Source: Qipengyuania pacifica (GTDB taxonomy: Bacteria; Pseudomonadota; Alphaproteobacteria; Sphingomonadales; Sphingomonadaceae). From it: a stretch of 64,000 bases of DNA. Within the stretch, counting starts at the first letter, position 1. Each line of letters begins with the position of its first letter. The stretch is taken from assembly GCF_019857205.1 (NCBI RefSeq), contig NZ_JAHWXO010000008.1:1-64000 (forward strand), given 5' to 3'. The position numbers were made by a program, and so were the translations under genes. The notes beneath the pieces were generated by a model. It made no database searches and had not been told where the DNA came from. It saw nothing but the letters and a program-made list of their open reading frames with translations. Of this stretch, positions 43,494 to 52,936 are shown piece by piece.

Positions 43494-44668
43494 ACGAGGA
43501 AAGCAAGACCGAGCCGCCACCCGATGCCGAAAGTATCGTTCAATTGCGCGGGGAAGGGCTGCGCGTGGTCAGGCTGTCGCGCAAGGCTATCGGCATTGCC
43601 AGCGCCGCGGGTCTGACCGTCCTTGGCGGTATATTGCTCTACGGCCTGCAGCCGCCCTCACAGGACAGCGGCGAAGAGCTGGTGAACACCGACGGGATCG
43701 CTGTGGCAGACGGGCTTGCCGCAGCCCCGGCGGACTATTCCCAGGTTCCGAGGTTAGGGCCACCGCTGCCGGGCGATCTCGGTCAACCGATCCTCGAGGC
43801 GCAGGATCGCGGTGCTATTGCCGCGCTGCCCCCTGTCGGCGCGTCGCCTCCGGTCCCGCCCCAGCGGGCGGCGCCGAGCCCTGAAGAAATAGAGGGCGAA
43901 CGCCTGGAACAGGAACGCGAGGCGGCGCGCGGCAGCCGCCTGTTTTTCGGCGGCGGGACACAAGCTGCCAGTTCCGGTCCGGCAGCTTCGGGGACTGGGC
44001 CACAACCGGCAGTACCATTTCAGCCCTCCGTCTCGACCGCGCGGGCAAGTTTTCTCCAACAGCCTGCCGAGACGCGGACAGCGTCCGTGCAGCGGCTTGA
44101 GGCGGTGCCATCTGGCGCGCTGCTTCAGGCCGGGTCGATCATTCCGGCAGCGCTGATCACCGGCATCCGCTCAGACCAGCCCGGCCTCGTGACCGCGCAG
44201 GTTACCGAGAATGTCTATGACAGCCTGACCGGGCGGCACCTTCTGATCCCGCAGGGTGCGCGCCTGATCGGTGAGTACGAATCCGATGTTGGGTTCGGGC
44301 AACGCCGGGTGCTGCTGGCCTGGAACAGGCTCGTCCTGCCCGATGGTCGCTCGATTGTGCTGGATCGTCAGCCAGTCGCCGATCCGTCGGGCTATGCCGG
44401 ACTGGAGGACGGCGTCGATTACCATTGGGGCGGTGTCGTCAAGGCTGCGCTCGTTTCCACTTTGCTCGGGATTGGCGGCGAACTCGGCGCAGGCGGAGAT
44501 GATGATCTGATCCGCGCTGTTCGCCGCGGCAGCCAGGACAGCATTAATCGGGCGGGCGAGCAGGTCGTTGCACGCGAGCTTAATATCCGCCCGACGCTGA
44601 CCATTCGGCCCGGCTTTCCCGTACGCGTTCTGGTGACGCGCGATATTGTGCTGGAGGGTGGGGCATGA
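43490..44668 (+). CDS. trbI: TrbI (VirB10-like)
   Basis: This 392-residue protein has a short cytoplasmic N-terminus, one membrane segment (about residues 37-55), a Pro-rich periplasmic linker and a VirB10 C-terminal domain (AGSIIPAALITGIRSDQPG, LLIPQGARLIGEYESDVGFGQRRVLLAWNRLVLPDG is spread over residues about 255-290). It spans both membranes and senses ATPase energy. It overlaps trbG and the DUF2274 gene by four bases each. Confidence 0.92.
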   Translation: MNEESKTEPPPDAESIVQLRGEGLRVVRLSRKAIGIASAAGLTVLGGILLYGLQPPSQDSGEELVNTDGIAVADGLAAAPADYSQVPRLGPPLPGDLGQPILEAQDRGAIAALPPVGASPPVPPQRAAPSPEEIEGERLEQEREAARGSRLFFGGGTQAASSGPAASGTGPQPAVPFQPSVSTARASFLQQPAETRTASVQRLEAVPSGALLQAGSIIPAALITGIRSDQPGLVTAQVTENVYDSLTGRHLLIPQGARLIGEYESDVGFGQRRVLLAWNRLVLPDGRSIVLDRQPVADPSGYAGLEDGVDYHWGGVVKAALVSTLLGIGGELGAGGDDDLIRAVRRGSQDSINRAGEQVVARELNIRPTLTIRPGFPVRVLVTRDIVLEGGA

Positions 44669-44901
44669 CCCGGCTCAAGCTCTCCGACATCGCCGATGGC
44701 AAGCCCGTCAAGCTGACGATCGAGGTCCCTGCGCGGCTCCATCGCCGGCTCGTCGAATATGGGGTTGTCCTCAATGGCGGGGTATCAGAGGGTGCGCCTG
44801 TGCCTGAGCTGCTTATTCCGCCGATGATCGAGCGCTTCGTCGCAGGCGACCGGGATTTTGCCAAGGCACGCAGAGGATCGCGCGCACTATCCAAACAATA
44901 A
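44665..44901 (+). CDS. DUF2274 family protein
   Basis: This 78-residue protein (MTRLKLSDIADGKPVKLTIEVPA, LLIPPMIERFVAGDRDFAKARR split across its length) is a DUF2274 protein, found as the last gene of trb operons in alphaproteobacteria. A ribbon-helix-helix-like fold and regulatory role have been suggested by form only. It marks the end of the transfer block. Confidence 0.88.
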   Translation: MTRLKLSDIADGKPVKLTIEVPARLHRRLVEYGVVLNGGVSEGAPVPELLIPPMIERFVAGDRDFAKARRGSRALSKQ

Positions 44902-45239
44902 GCACCTTCAATATCGGAACTTTTTCTGGTTCTTCCAAGCCATAATTTAATACAAATTGCGCCAATAGGTAGAATTGCGCTGTCTCAGCAGGCATGATTG
45001 GCTTTATCGTGAAGAAGGGAACTCAGGTTCCTCGCGACCGGGTTGCGATGCGCATGTCCAGGCGTTCCAGCTAAAGGCGTCGCTGCACTTGCCAACGGGT
45101 GCTTCCATCGCCCGGTCGTACTTCGCGATCCCCAGCTCTATGTGTTTATAATACCATTATAAGTTGGCCTGATCTGTTGGCTTACTTCAAATTCGATGTT
45201 GCGACATTTGGAGTCGCAGTCGAACCAGAGGAGTGACCA
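44902..45239 (+). promoter_or_regulatory. Promoter region of the lasso operon with inverted repeat
   Basis: No gene is supported in these 338 bases between the trb operon and the lasso precursor. A perfect inverted repeat TTATAATACCATTATAA (45146-45162) lies 78 bases before the precursor start and may be an operator or contain a promoter core. An AGAGGAG ribosome binding site sits about ten bases before the ATG at 45240. Confidence 0.5.
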
Positions 45240-45377
45240 ATGAAGGATCTCGAAACACGTGAAGGCGAGATGATCGATCTCGGAAAGGCGTCGGTCGAAA
45301 CAAAGGGAGCGGGCATCGTCTTCGCAGACGATAGCGGCGGTCAGCGTAATGCGGTGGCCGGAACTCTCGAAGACTGA
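45240..45377 (+). CDS. Lasso peptide precursor
   Basis: This 45-codon gene encodes a leader of 22 residues ending LGKASVETK and a 23-residue core. The leader ending matches astexin-type precursors (ASxET-R/K before the core), with the required Thr at the position before last. The core begins GAGIVFADD, so a Gly1-Asp9 (or Asp8) macrolactam ring can form, and has a 14-residue tail that ends GTLED. The DDSG-GQ segment recalls the LDSVSGQ of astexins 2 and 3. AGAGGAG provides the ribosome binding site. The B and C genes follow on the same strand. The peptide sequence is not one I know. Confidence 0.9.
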   Translation: MKDLETREGEMIDLGKASVETKGAGIVFADDSGGQRNAVAGTLED

Positions 45378-45385
45378 CCTGGATT

Positions 45386-45412
45386 GGGGCGCGCGTCGGT
45401 GACCCGCGCCCC
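45386..45412 (+). promoter_or_regulatory. Hairpin between lasso genes A and B
   Basis: GGGGCGCG (45386-45393) and CGCGCCCC (45405-45412) form a perfect eight-base stem with an 11-base loop. No T-run follows, so it is not an intrinsic terminator. It may protect the short precursor message or limit read-through into B and C, giving more precursor than enzymes. Confidence 0.6.
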
Positions 45413-45432
45413 GATACTCTCGGCTGCGCCCG

Positions 45433-46050
45433 ATGATCGACCCCGACAATGCGACAACCGCCTGGTGTAACACTGGCGACAATTTCGTCTTTCTCGATCT
45501 GCAGCGAGACCGATATTTTCGTCTTTCTCCCGAGGCCGAAAAAGCTTGGCAGCAGGAACGGACCGCGAGCGGAGCACTCGACTGGCATCAGCCGCCAGAT
45601 TTCCCCCGCCCGAATAATTGGCGCTTTCCCAAATTATCATCTCCGGCGCGACACACAGGCGAGTTCCGACTGTCGAAAGTTGCCAAGGCGATATGGGTGC
45701 AGAAGCGCGTCGAGCGTCGGCTTTCCCACACCCCTTTCCTCTCCGTTCTGAATGATGTCCGACGCGCGCAAATTCGCATTGAAACCGACATCGAAGAGTT
45801 GAGCGACGTGGCCAACGATACCATCAGGGCCTTCGAGTATTCAAAGCTCCTGCGCACCGCGGCGGATCGATGCCTTGCCCGTTCGATCGCCCTCGCAGGT
45901 TGTCTCGCGGCAACGGGCGATCAATGCCAGGTCGTTCTCGGCGTAACATCTTTGCCGTTCAGTGCGCATTGCTGGGCCCAGAAAGGCGATGTCGTACTCA
46001 ACGACACGCACGAGGAGGTCCTGCGCTACACGCCGATCCTCGTCATATAA
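45433..46050 (+). CDS. Lasso peptide B protein (RRE fused to leader protease)
   Basis: This 205-residue protein fuses a PqqD-like RiPP recognition element (residues about 1-80: TGDNFVFLDLQRDRYFRLSPEAE) to a transglutaminase-like cysteine protease (residues about 85-205). Catalytic residues are Cys147 (ADRCLARS), His179 (FSAHCWAQ) and Asp191 (VLNDTHEEVL). It binds the leader peptide and removes it before cyclisation. The ATG at 45433 lies 55 bases after the precursor stop; its stop overlaps the C gene start by one base (TAATG). Confidence 0.9.
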   Translation: MIDPDNATTAWCNTGDNFVFLDLQRDRYFRLSPEAEKAWQQERTASGALDWHQPPDFPRPNNWRFPKLSSPARHTGEFRLSKVAKAIWVQKRVERRLSHTPFLSVLNDVRRAQIRIETDIEELSDVANDTIRAFEYSKLLRTAADRCLARSIALAGCLAATGDQCQVVLGVTSLPFSAHCWAQKGDVVLNDTHEEVLRYTPILVI

Positions 46051-47774
46051 TGCGCGTGCGTTTCGCCCTCGCGCTGCCTCGAACCCAAAGCACTGTAAGA
46101 GTGTTTGCGGATGCGGCGTCTCCAGAGGCGATCCTGACAAATCGCCCAACACTATGGATAGACGAGTGCACGCCCACAGTGACGCTGGCTAACCATGGCC
46201 GCGTGCTCGGCGTGCTGTTCGACAAATCAACCGGATCCACAAGCCTCGAACCCGGGCTGCACGTGCCGCAGCAATCCAGTGCACAGGATGTCGCGGAGTT
46301 CCTGATCAAGCAATATTGGGGGGCTTATGTGGCGATCCTCCATGACCCAGGTGACGGACCTGCGGCAATCCTTGTCGATCCGTCGGGGTTCTTACCGGTC
46401 TATCGTTACGAGGGTCGTGACCATATCATTCTCACGACCGATCCAGCATTGTTTTCGCTGCGCCCTTCCTACACGGACATTGGTGTTCATTTACTGCGTC
46501 CCGAACTTCGCCAAGCGAGTACATGCCTTATCGATGTGGACGAAATTCCCCCGGGTTCGATAAGTCCGTTGCGACCAATGCGGTCTGCGCCGCTCCAGCT
46601 TTGGAAGGCTGCCGACCACTTCCCAGTTTCGGTCCCGCACTTCGAAGACGCGACTGCGGTACTGCGCGAAGTATCTCGAAGTGTCCTGAAAAGCTGGTCC
46701 GGTGTATTCGGTCAGACGGTTGTGGCAGCGTCAGGTGGGGTCGATTCCTCGCTGATTTGCGCAGCGCTTGCCGAAGCCGATGCGACCTTCGATTGTGTCA
46801 CCGTGGGGACTGCAGATCGCAGCGGGGATGAACGGCCCTACGCCAGAGCAGTTGCGGAAAAACTGGGCGTGCAATGTCTCTTCCGGACGTTCGATCCCAC
46901 TCGCTTTGATCCTGACGGTTCCGCTTCGGGAAACATCCCCAGGCCAGCTCGTCGGGCATTTCTCAAAACACTCGATGGAGCGCTCGAAAGCGCGCGAGAG
47001 GAAGTCCGCGCGGCGGTGGTGATGGACGGCAATTTCGGAGACAACCTCTTCTGTCTCCTCCATTCTGCCGCGCCTGTTGCCGACCATCTGCGCACTGAAG
47101 GTTTGAAGGCCGGTTCAATTGCAACATTGCTTGATATGTGTCGCGTCACCGATTGCAGCATCGCTACCATGGTGGCAGCGACGGTTGGCCGCCTTCGCAA
47201 TCGCGAGGGCGGCGATCCCTGGCCGCCCGATATCCGCCTTCTCAATCCCGATCTGGTCCCTGCTGACCCAAAGCCCCTGACGGTTTGGCCTCACTGCGGA
47301 TCCGGACGCCGATCGGGGAGCCACGATCATTTACGGCTCTTGATGCATGCACAAAACCATGTGCACGGTGTCACGGGAGACCTGCGCCGGTTCTCCCCAC
47401 TCGCCAGCCAGCCGCTTGTCGAATTCTGTCTCTCTGTTCCCACCTGGCTCTGGGCCACGGGCGGTCGGAATCGCGCAGTTGCCAGAGCGGCGTACTCGGA
47501 CACTCTACCTCCCGCTATCGTTGCTCGGACGTCCAAGGCCGGTCCTGACAGCTATATCCGGGGCGCTTTTGTAGCTCACCGTAGCCGAATCCGCAGCCGG
47601 TTGCTCGATGGTCTGCTTGCCGCACACAATCTTCTCGACGTGCCCGCATTGGAAGTCGCCCTGCGGGTCGACGAGTCCAAAGACGACTTCCTGATAGATC
47701 GCGTCTTCGACCTTCTCGAGGCCGAAAACTGGGCACGCCTATGGCACGAGCACGGGAGTATCAGAACAGCGTAG
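46050..47774 (+). CDS. Lasso peptide C protein (asparagine synthetase-like cyclase)
   Basis: This 574-residue protein has an N-terminal glutaminase-like domain lacking the catalytic Cys and an ATP-PPase domain with the PP-loop ASGGVDSSLI (Ser228 onward). It activates the ring Asp of the core by adenylation and forms the macrolactam with Gly1. The start is coupled to the B gene. Its last 36 bases overlap the end of the convergent isopeptidase gene, so simultaneous expression of both could cause transcriptional interference. Confidence 0.92.
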   Translation: MRVRFALALPRTQSTVRVFADAASPEAILTNRPTLWIDECTPTVTLANHGRVLGVLFDKSTGSTSLEPGLHVPQQSSAQDVAEFLIKQYWGAYVAILHDPGDGPAAILVDPSGFLPVYRYEGRDHIILTTDPALFSLRPSYTDIGVHLLRPELRQASTCLIDVDEIPPGSISPLRPMRSAPLQLWKAADHFPVSVPHFEDATAVLREVSRSVLKSWSGVFGQTVVAASGGVDSSLICAALAEADATFDCVTVGTADRSGDERPYARAVAEKLGVQCLFRTFDPTRFDPDGSASGNIPRPARRAFLKTLDGALESAREEVRAAVVMDGNFGDNLFCLLHSAAPVADHLRTEGLKAGSIATLLDMCRVTDCSIATMVAATVGRLRNREGGDPWPPDIRLLNPDLVPADPKPLTVWPHCGSGRRSGSHDHLRLLMHAQNHVHGVTGDLRRFSPLASQPLVEFCLSVPTWLWATGGRNRAVARAAYSDTLPPAIVARTSKAGPDSYIRGAFVAHRSRIRSRLLDGLLAAHNLLDVPALEVALRVDESKDDFLIDRVFDLLEAENWARLWHEHGSIRTA

Positions 47775-49889
47775 CTCGCTTCGCATCGGTGCCCCTTCCA
47801 TGGCTAGCCAGCGCTCGTACTGAGCATCCTTTCCCGGCGTACAGTTCCGCTCGTTGTTGAGCCAGAATCCGAACCATTCGAGATTACGTTCGTAAATCGC
47901 GCGCCGATGCGCAGGCTGCCATTTGTAATGCGTTTCGTCCGGAAAGACCCTCAGCTCTATCGCCTTGTCGCGGTTTGTGAAGGCTTCAACGACATCGAGC
48001 CCGCCTTCGTATTCGCTGTCCGCAGCCTGGATCAGTATGGGAGTGTCTATTGCGCTGGCGTTTGCCAGCAGCGAGATTGGTTGCCAGAATCCTTCGTCGT
48101 CGCTTTCGAAATAGCGATAGCCCATAGCGCGAAAGTAGTCCGCGAAACGCGGTCCCGCAGCGAGTGGCTGAGCGGTCATGTCCTGGCAGCAGGTTCCGAA
48201 CGTTGCGACCTTGAACAGGTCGGAATTGATGAGCGCGAACTGGACGGTCGCACCGGCATCGCTGAAACCGTCGATCCCCAGGCGGTCGGGATCGACGGCG
48301 CCGGTAGCGATTGCCATGTCGATCGCCTCTTCGAGGGTGGCAAAGACATGCCGTCGATCCTCCCACGGATCGGCAAGAAGTGTGCGTGTCTCGATCTCGT
48401 TGCGCGCCTCGGAGGCCGCCGGGAGAAGGCCGGGGCGCTGGAAGCTCAGTACTGCGAAGCCGTGCGCGGCCAGGGGATATATCGGGACCTCGTCGCCCGT
48501 ACCTCCCCGAAGGAAACCATGACTGGAATATTGCACCACAACCATGGGGTGCTTTTGCCCTTCTTCTCGCCCGGGCGGGAGGACAAGGTCGGCAAAGCTC
48601 TCGATTCCATAGGTATTGCGGAAGCGTAACCTTCGGACTTCTCCAAAGTCCTTGTTTCGCAGTCTGGCGTTGGGATCATAAATCACCCGTTCGGTTCCGC
48701 TGCGCGTGTCGATAGCGACGAGGCGGCGGGGTTGAGTGGATGCTTCCTGGCCACAGACCAGTTCATATCTCAGGGTCACGCAGCCAATCAGCAAACCCTC
48801 GAAACCGAATATGCGGCGGGGAGCGCGGTCGTCCGCCTCCCAACGCAGCAAAGCAGTTTCGCCGCGCGCCCACCCGGTTCTCTGTTGAAGGATCAAAGTG
48901 CCGCCTTCATTCGACCACCACATATCCTGAACGCCGTTACACACTGCGCTTTCGCAGATCCTGCGTTGCCCATCCGGACCGACCATCACCACGTGGGTCG
49001 GGCTGACAATGCGGTCGGGGAAATCCGATTCGAGCCACGCCGAGCGGCCTCCGGACCCCGGTCGGTAAGCTTGTGCATTAGCAGGTGCCTGAGGAGGCAG
49101 GTCGGGTGCCAGCAGGGCTCTTTCAGCTTCGCTCGCGGCCCTGCGCGATCCGTCGCGCAAGTTGACGAACGTATAGATCCGAGCGAGCGGTCCAGACGCA
49201 ATCGGATGATCCGCGAACTGCGGCGAAAACCGCTCGTCGAAGAGATAGCCGCTTAGACCTTCTTCGCCGATATCGCTCATCGCGTCCCGCAAGCCTGGAC
49301 GAGTGATGACGACCAAGCCGCGTCCGTCCTCGGTCCAGGCAAAGTCGTCGACGTCGTCGGCCATTGCCGTGACCTGGGTGGGAAGTTTTTCGCCAGAAGG
49401 ATCGACGATCCAAACCTGGGTTGTCGGGCCTTCGCGGCGGAGATAGGCGATGCGATTTCCCGAAGGCGACCACCGAGGCGCATTGGCTACATCCCACCCT
49501 GCGCGCACGACCGAAAAATCGCGCAGTGCGAAATCCGCGTGCAGGTAGGCGCCGCCGCGAGCAACCTCCAGCACCTCCCCGGAACCCGAAGCGGAAACGA
49601 TGAGCAGCCGCTGACAATAGGCATTGGTTCGCGGATTCGCCCGCTTGACCACGAATGCAATTCGATCTCCGCTTGGCGAGATACCCACTGAACGCGCATT
49701 GTTTTCAGCGATCGCCGGCCCAATGTCCGCTACCGAGGCCAAATCGTCGATGCCGACTCGCCGATCCGTCCCATCAAGACTGCCTAGTTCCATAAAGTCT
49801 GCGCATGGATCCGTGTCTGTTGTTTCTAGGATCGGGGAGGGTACAATCGGTTGAACCGCCGCTGCCAGAGCAAGCACTACTGTCACCAA
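47739..49889 (-). CDS. Atxe2-like lasso peptide isopeptidase
   Basis: This 716-residue S9-family protein has a signal peptide, a beta-propeller (YLRREGPTTQVWIVDPSG and similar blades) and a C-terminal hydrolase with nucleophile Ser543 in IDGFSDAG. Candidate Asp and His lie in QAADSEYEGG and FPDETHYKW. Atxe2-type isopeptidases linearise imported lasso peptides in sphingomonads. The start is a GTG overlapping the receptor stop by seven bases. As sequenced the receptor is frameshifted, so translational coupling from it may be lost. It converges on the cyclase gene. Confidence 0.88.
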   Translation of the reverse strand: MVTVVLALAAAVQPIVPSPILETTDTDPCADFMELGSLDGTDRRVGIDDLASVADIGPAIAENNARSVGISPSGDRIAFVVKRANPRTNAYCQRLLIVSASGSGEVLEVARGGAYLHADFALRDFSVVRAGWDVANAPRWSPSGNRIAYLRREGPTTQVWIVDPSGEKLPTQVTAMADDVDDFAWTEDGRGLVVITRPGLRDAMSDIGEEGLSGYLFDERFSPQFADHPIASGPLARIYTFVNLRDGSRRAASEAERALLAPDLPPQAPANAQAYRPGSGGRSAWLESDFPDRIVSPTHVVMVGPDGQRRICESAVCNGVQDMWWSNEGGTLILQQRTGWARGETALLRWEADDRAPRRIFGFEGLLIGCVTLRYELVCGQEASTQPRRLVAIDTRSGTERVIYDPNARLRNKDFGEVRRLRFRNTYGIESFADLVLPPGREEGQKHPMVVVQYSSHGFLRGGTGDEVPIYPLAAHGFAVLSFQRPGLLPAASEARNEIETRTLLADPWEDRRHVFATLEEAIDMAIATGAVDPDRLGIDGFSDAGATVQFALINSDLFKVATFGTCCQDMTAQPLAAGPRFADYFRAMGYRYFESDDEGFWQPISLLANASAIDTPILIQAADSEYEGGLDVVEAFTNRDKAIELRVFPDETHYKWQPAHRRAIYERNLEWFGFWLNNERNCTPGKDAQYERWLAMEGAPMRSELRCSDTPVLVP

Positions 49890-52236
49890 TGCCTCCGGAT
49901 GCCGAATGCGATGAAACGACCGATCGGCGAATAATTGGTTGAATCATACGGCGTATCGTAGGGTCCGAGCTGACCGATCTCTCGAGGCTGTTCATTGAAA
50001 AGATTCTGTGCAGTCAGCGATATTTCGAGACCTGGGTCCCGGCCTTCTCCTCGAACGAGGGTATACGATACGCCGATATCGACAGTTGCAGTTGGTGCGA
50101 GTCGGCGGATCTCATCGAAGCGGCGGTCTTCGAGCCCCCCGGTATAGTTGAGAGCAAGGTTGGCGGTCAGTGGGCCTGTTACGAACCGCGCCGTGCTGCG
50201 CACCCGCAGCTTTGCGGGGTTGAAGATTGTCCCCGCAAGCTGGGTTGCCGGAAGCTCCGCTGTGATCCGCTGTTCACTGTCGATCCAGCTGCCGGCGATC
50301 TCGAGACCGAGCGACCGTCCCTCGCCAAGAGCCTGATCCCAAGTTAGCCGAGCATCGATACCTTTGAGCGCCCACGCCGCCACATTGGTATTCCGGTTGT
50401 CTGCCACAGCGACAACGCTGGCAGGATCGTAGGGCGCGCCGGTAAAATTGGCGAGGCCGAACTGCGCACTTCCAATAAGTGCCGCTAGGCTCGCAGGATC
50501 CGGCATAAAGTCGATCAGGCTGGCATATCCCGGATCGCCGAATGCGGCCAGAATGGACCCTGAAATCGGGCCGGTCACGCGATCGGTGTACCGGATATCG
50601 TACCAGGATGCGGAGAAGGTAAGCTCAGGAAGTGAAGGGGGCTGCAGCTCGAGACCCGCCGTCCAGCTGCGGGCCCGTTCGGGGCCGACATCGGGATTGC
50701 CCCCGGCAACCAACAGTATCGTATCCGTTCCGCTGCCCGCCCCGACGATCGAAGCAGGGAGCAGGACCGTCTCATAAAGATATACTGCTGATACAGGGTC
50801 GGCGCCTTGAACGAGCGCGACCAGCTGCCGCTCAGTGTCAAACCATCGACTGGCGAATAGATGACGCCAACTCGGGGGGTGGCGAGTTGGTCGAGTCCCG
50901 GATAATCCTCGTATCTTACCGCTGTGGAAATTGTGAATTCGTCCAGACCGGGACGCGCGTTTCGTCGAGCGACGAACGGCAGATAGAGTTCCGCATACCC
51001 GAAGCGGGCTCGGCGCGTGATGTCAAAGGCGGAATCGTAATTCGCGTCCTTACGCGCATAGTCGAGGCGGTTGTTTCGGAAGCCGGCTCCAATTGCGAGG
51101 CGGGCGTCCCCTCCCGGCAGGTCGAACAGCGGACCTTCGGCCCCCGCCTCCAGAGTCGCGATTTCGTTGAAGTATCGGCCTTGCGCTAGATTCGGTTCTG
51201 CGCCTTGCCTGACGATTGTCGTTCTGAAACGGCTCTGGTCTCGCCCATATACCCCCGAAATCTTGACCTGCCAGTCCCCCGCCAGATCGATCTCCATGGA
51301 CGGTGAGATCGCGTAGCCCTCAAGGCGAGGATCGCGCGAGATGCGGAAGACGGGTGCCCCGTTCGTGTCACTCGAGCGCCGCCTTGAGTAAAAGCCATCG
51401 ACGGCGATGCGGACAGCGTTCGATATCTCCTGATGGGCCGCAAGCGTCACGGCATGACGCTGCATCTTGGGATAGAGAGTTACCTGGGGATCCAGCGATT
51501 GCGTGTAGCTTCGCTGATCAGCAATGATGTCGGAATTGTTTGCGAAGTCGTAGGCGAGCATGACACCGCCTCCGTCCCAGATCGTGCCACCAACCAGATC
51601 GAATTGTTGACGGAAATAGCCGCCGTCAGTGCTGGCGCCGAGCTGCCCGGAGGTCGTCAATCCCTCGAAATCGCGACGCAGAACGACGTTGATTACACCG
51701 CCGACAGCGTCCGAGCCGTACAGGGCCGACGCACCATCGGGCAGGACTTCGACCCGGTCCACGGCAGCGAGCGGGATGGCAGAGATATCGACCCCTTGGT
51801 ACGCCGAATTGTAGGGAACACGGTGTCCGTTGATGAGCGTCAGGGTCGCATCGGGTCCCAGGCCGCGCAGGTCCGGGCTTGACGCCGAATTCACATTATC
51901 GTTCCCGAGGCCGGCTCCGGATCCAACTCCAGGGTTCTGGCCCCCAGCGAAGTTTTGAGGCAACGAGCGAATTGCTTCTCCCAGGTCTACCTGGCCTGCC
52001 TCGACAATTGTCTCTCGATCGAGTGCGATCACCTCGCCGACCACCCGGGCACCCCGAATGCGCGTTCCAGTGACCACGATCGCAGCATCATTCTCGTCTG
52101 AAGTATCTGTGCCAACTTCGGTGGTATCGTGCTCGTCCTCTTGTCCGGGCGCTTCTTGGGCGAAAAGCGGTGGAGCTGCGCCAAAAAGCGCGCTCCCGGC
52201 GAGCAGGATGGAAATTGTGCGAATGCTCAATGACAT
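49883..52236 (-). pseudogene. TonB-dependent receptor, frameshifted
   Basis: Read in one frame, residues 1 to about 485 give a signal peptide, TonB box (DAAIVVTGTRIRGAR), plug and first barrel strands up to SFKAPTLYQQ; the frame then continues as unrelated sequence and stops at 50575. The rest of the barrel (TDTILLVAGGNPDVG to FIAFGIRRHW) is in another frame. Comparison with the paralogue at 11488 places a one-base loss at about 50781-50790. Unlike the paralogue it lacks an STN domain. It should import the lasso peptide for the isopeptidase. A real mutation and a sequencing error cannot be told apart here. Confidence 0.8.
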
Positions 52237-52318
52237 TTGGGATCTCCCTGTTCTGACGCGGTCGGGCCGCTACAGGGAATGACGCTCGCTTTCGCGAACA
52301 CCTTAGTTTCAATAGAAA

Positions 52319-52936
52319 TTAAATTCCGCTTGAGATCCTGCTGGGATTCTCAGGTTCGCAGTTGTGGCCGAGCGCCTGTCGCAAATGCGCCAGAGCTTTC
52401 ATCATGTAATAGTCGACCGTCGGCAGTGCGATGCCGAGTTCGATATGTATCTCTCGGTAGGATTTCTTCTCGAAGCGGTTCATCGCGAAGATACGCGCGC
52501 ACTTTTCGGGGAGCTCTGCGAGCGCGATTTCCAGCGCTTGCCGGGTTTCGTGGACATGCACAGCATCTTCTTGCGCCGCGCGGCTTGGCGCGTCTGAGTT
52601 CTCCAGAAGTGGCTGGGTCCTGACCCGGCACTTTTGCCGCCGCGCCTCGTCCACGAGCAAGTTGAATGCAATCCGCCTCAGAAAGCCTGCCGGATTGACG
52701 AGTTTCGTTAGCTGCTTGCTGGTCGCTGCACGCAGAAACACGTCCTGTGCCAGGTCGCGAGCGCGTTCGGAGTCCACGCGGCGCGCAAGATATGCGATCA
52801 GTCCAGCCCGTTCCTCGCGGTAGAGGGCATCGAGTGTGCGGCGGCGGCCGACCGTTCGGCTTACCTTTGCAGCGCAATATGCGGGGCCCACGGACTGGGG
52901 GGGGTAGTGCCGAATTTCGGCGACAATTTGAGTCAT
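52319..52936 (-). CDS. ECF sigma factor of the lasso uptake unit
   Basis: This 205-residue sigma-70 family protein has region 2 (about residues 35-95, YREERAGLIAYLARRVDSERARDLAQDVFLRA in two parts) and region 4 (LPEKCARIFAMNRFEKKSYREIHIELGIALPTVDYYM). FecI-like factors control TonB receptor genes; this one is transcribed towards the receptor and isopeptidase. No FecR-like partner is present, and the receptor has no STN domain, so the usual surface-signalling route is incomplete. The start at 52936 (MTQIVAEIRH) avoids a Pro/Gly-rich extension. Confidence 0.8.
   Translation of the reverse strand: MTQIVAEIRHYPPQSVGPAYCAAKVSRTVGRRRTLDALYREERAGLIAYLARRVDSERARDLAQDVFLRAATSKQLTKLVNPAGFLRRIAFNLLVDEARRQKCRVRTQPLLENSDAPSRAAQEDAVHVHETRQALEIALAELPEKCARIFAMNRFEKKSYREIHIELGIALPTVDYYMMKALAHLRQALGHNCEPENPSRISSGI

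Noticed and set aside
44994-45074. 26-codon frame (starts MIGFIVKKGTQV) upstream of the lasso precursor
   Set aside because: It has no lasso-type leader ending, no ring Asp/Glu at the required spacing and no good ribosome binding site.
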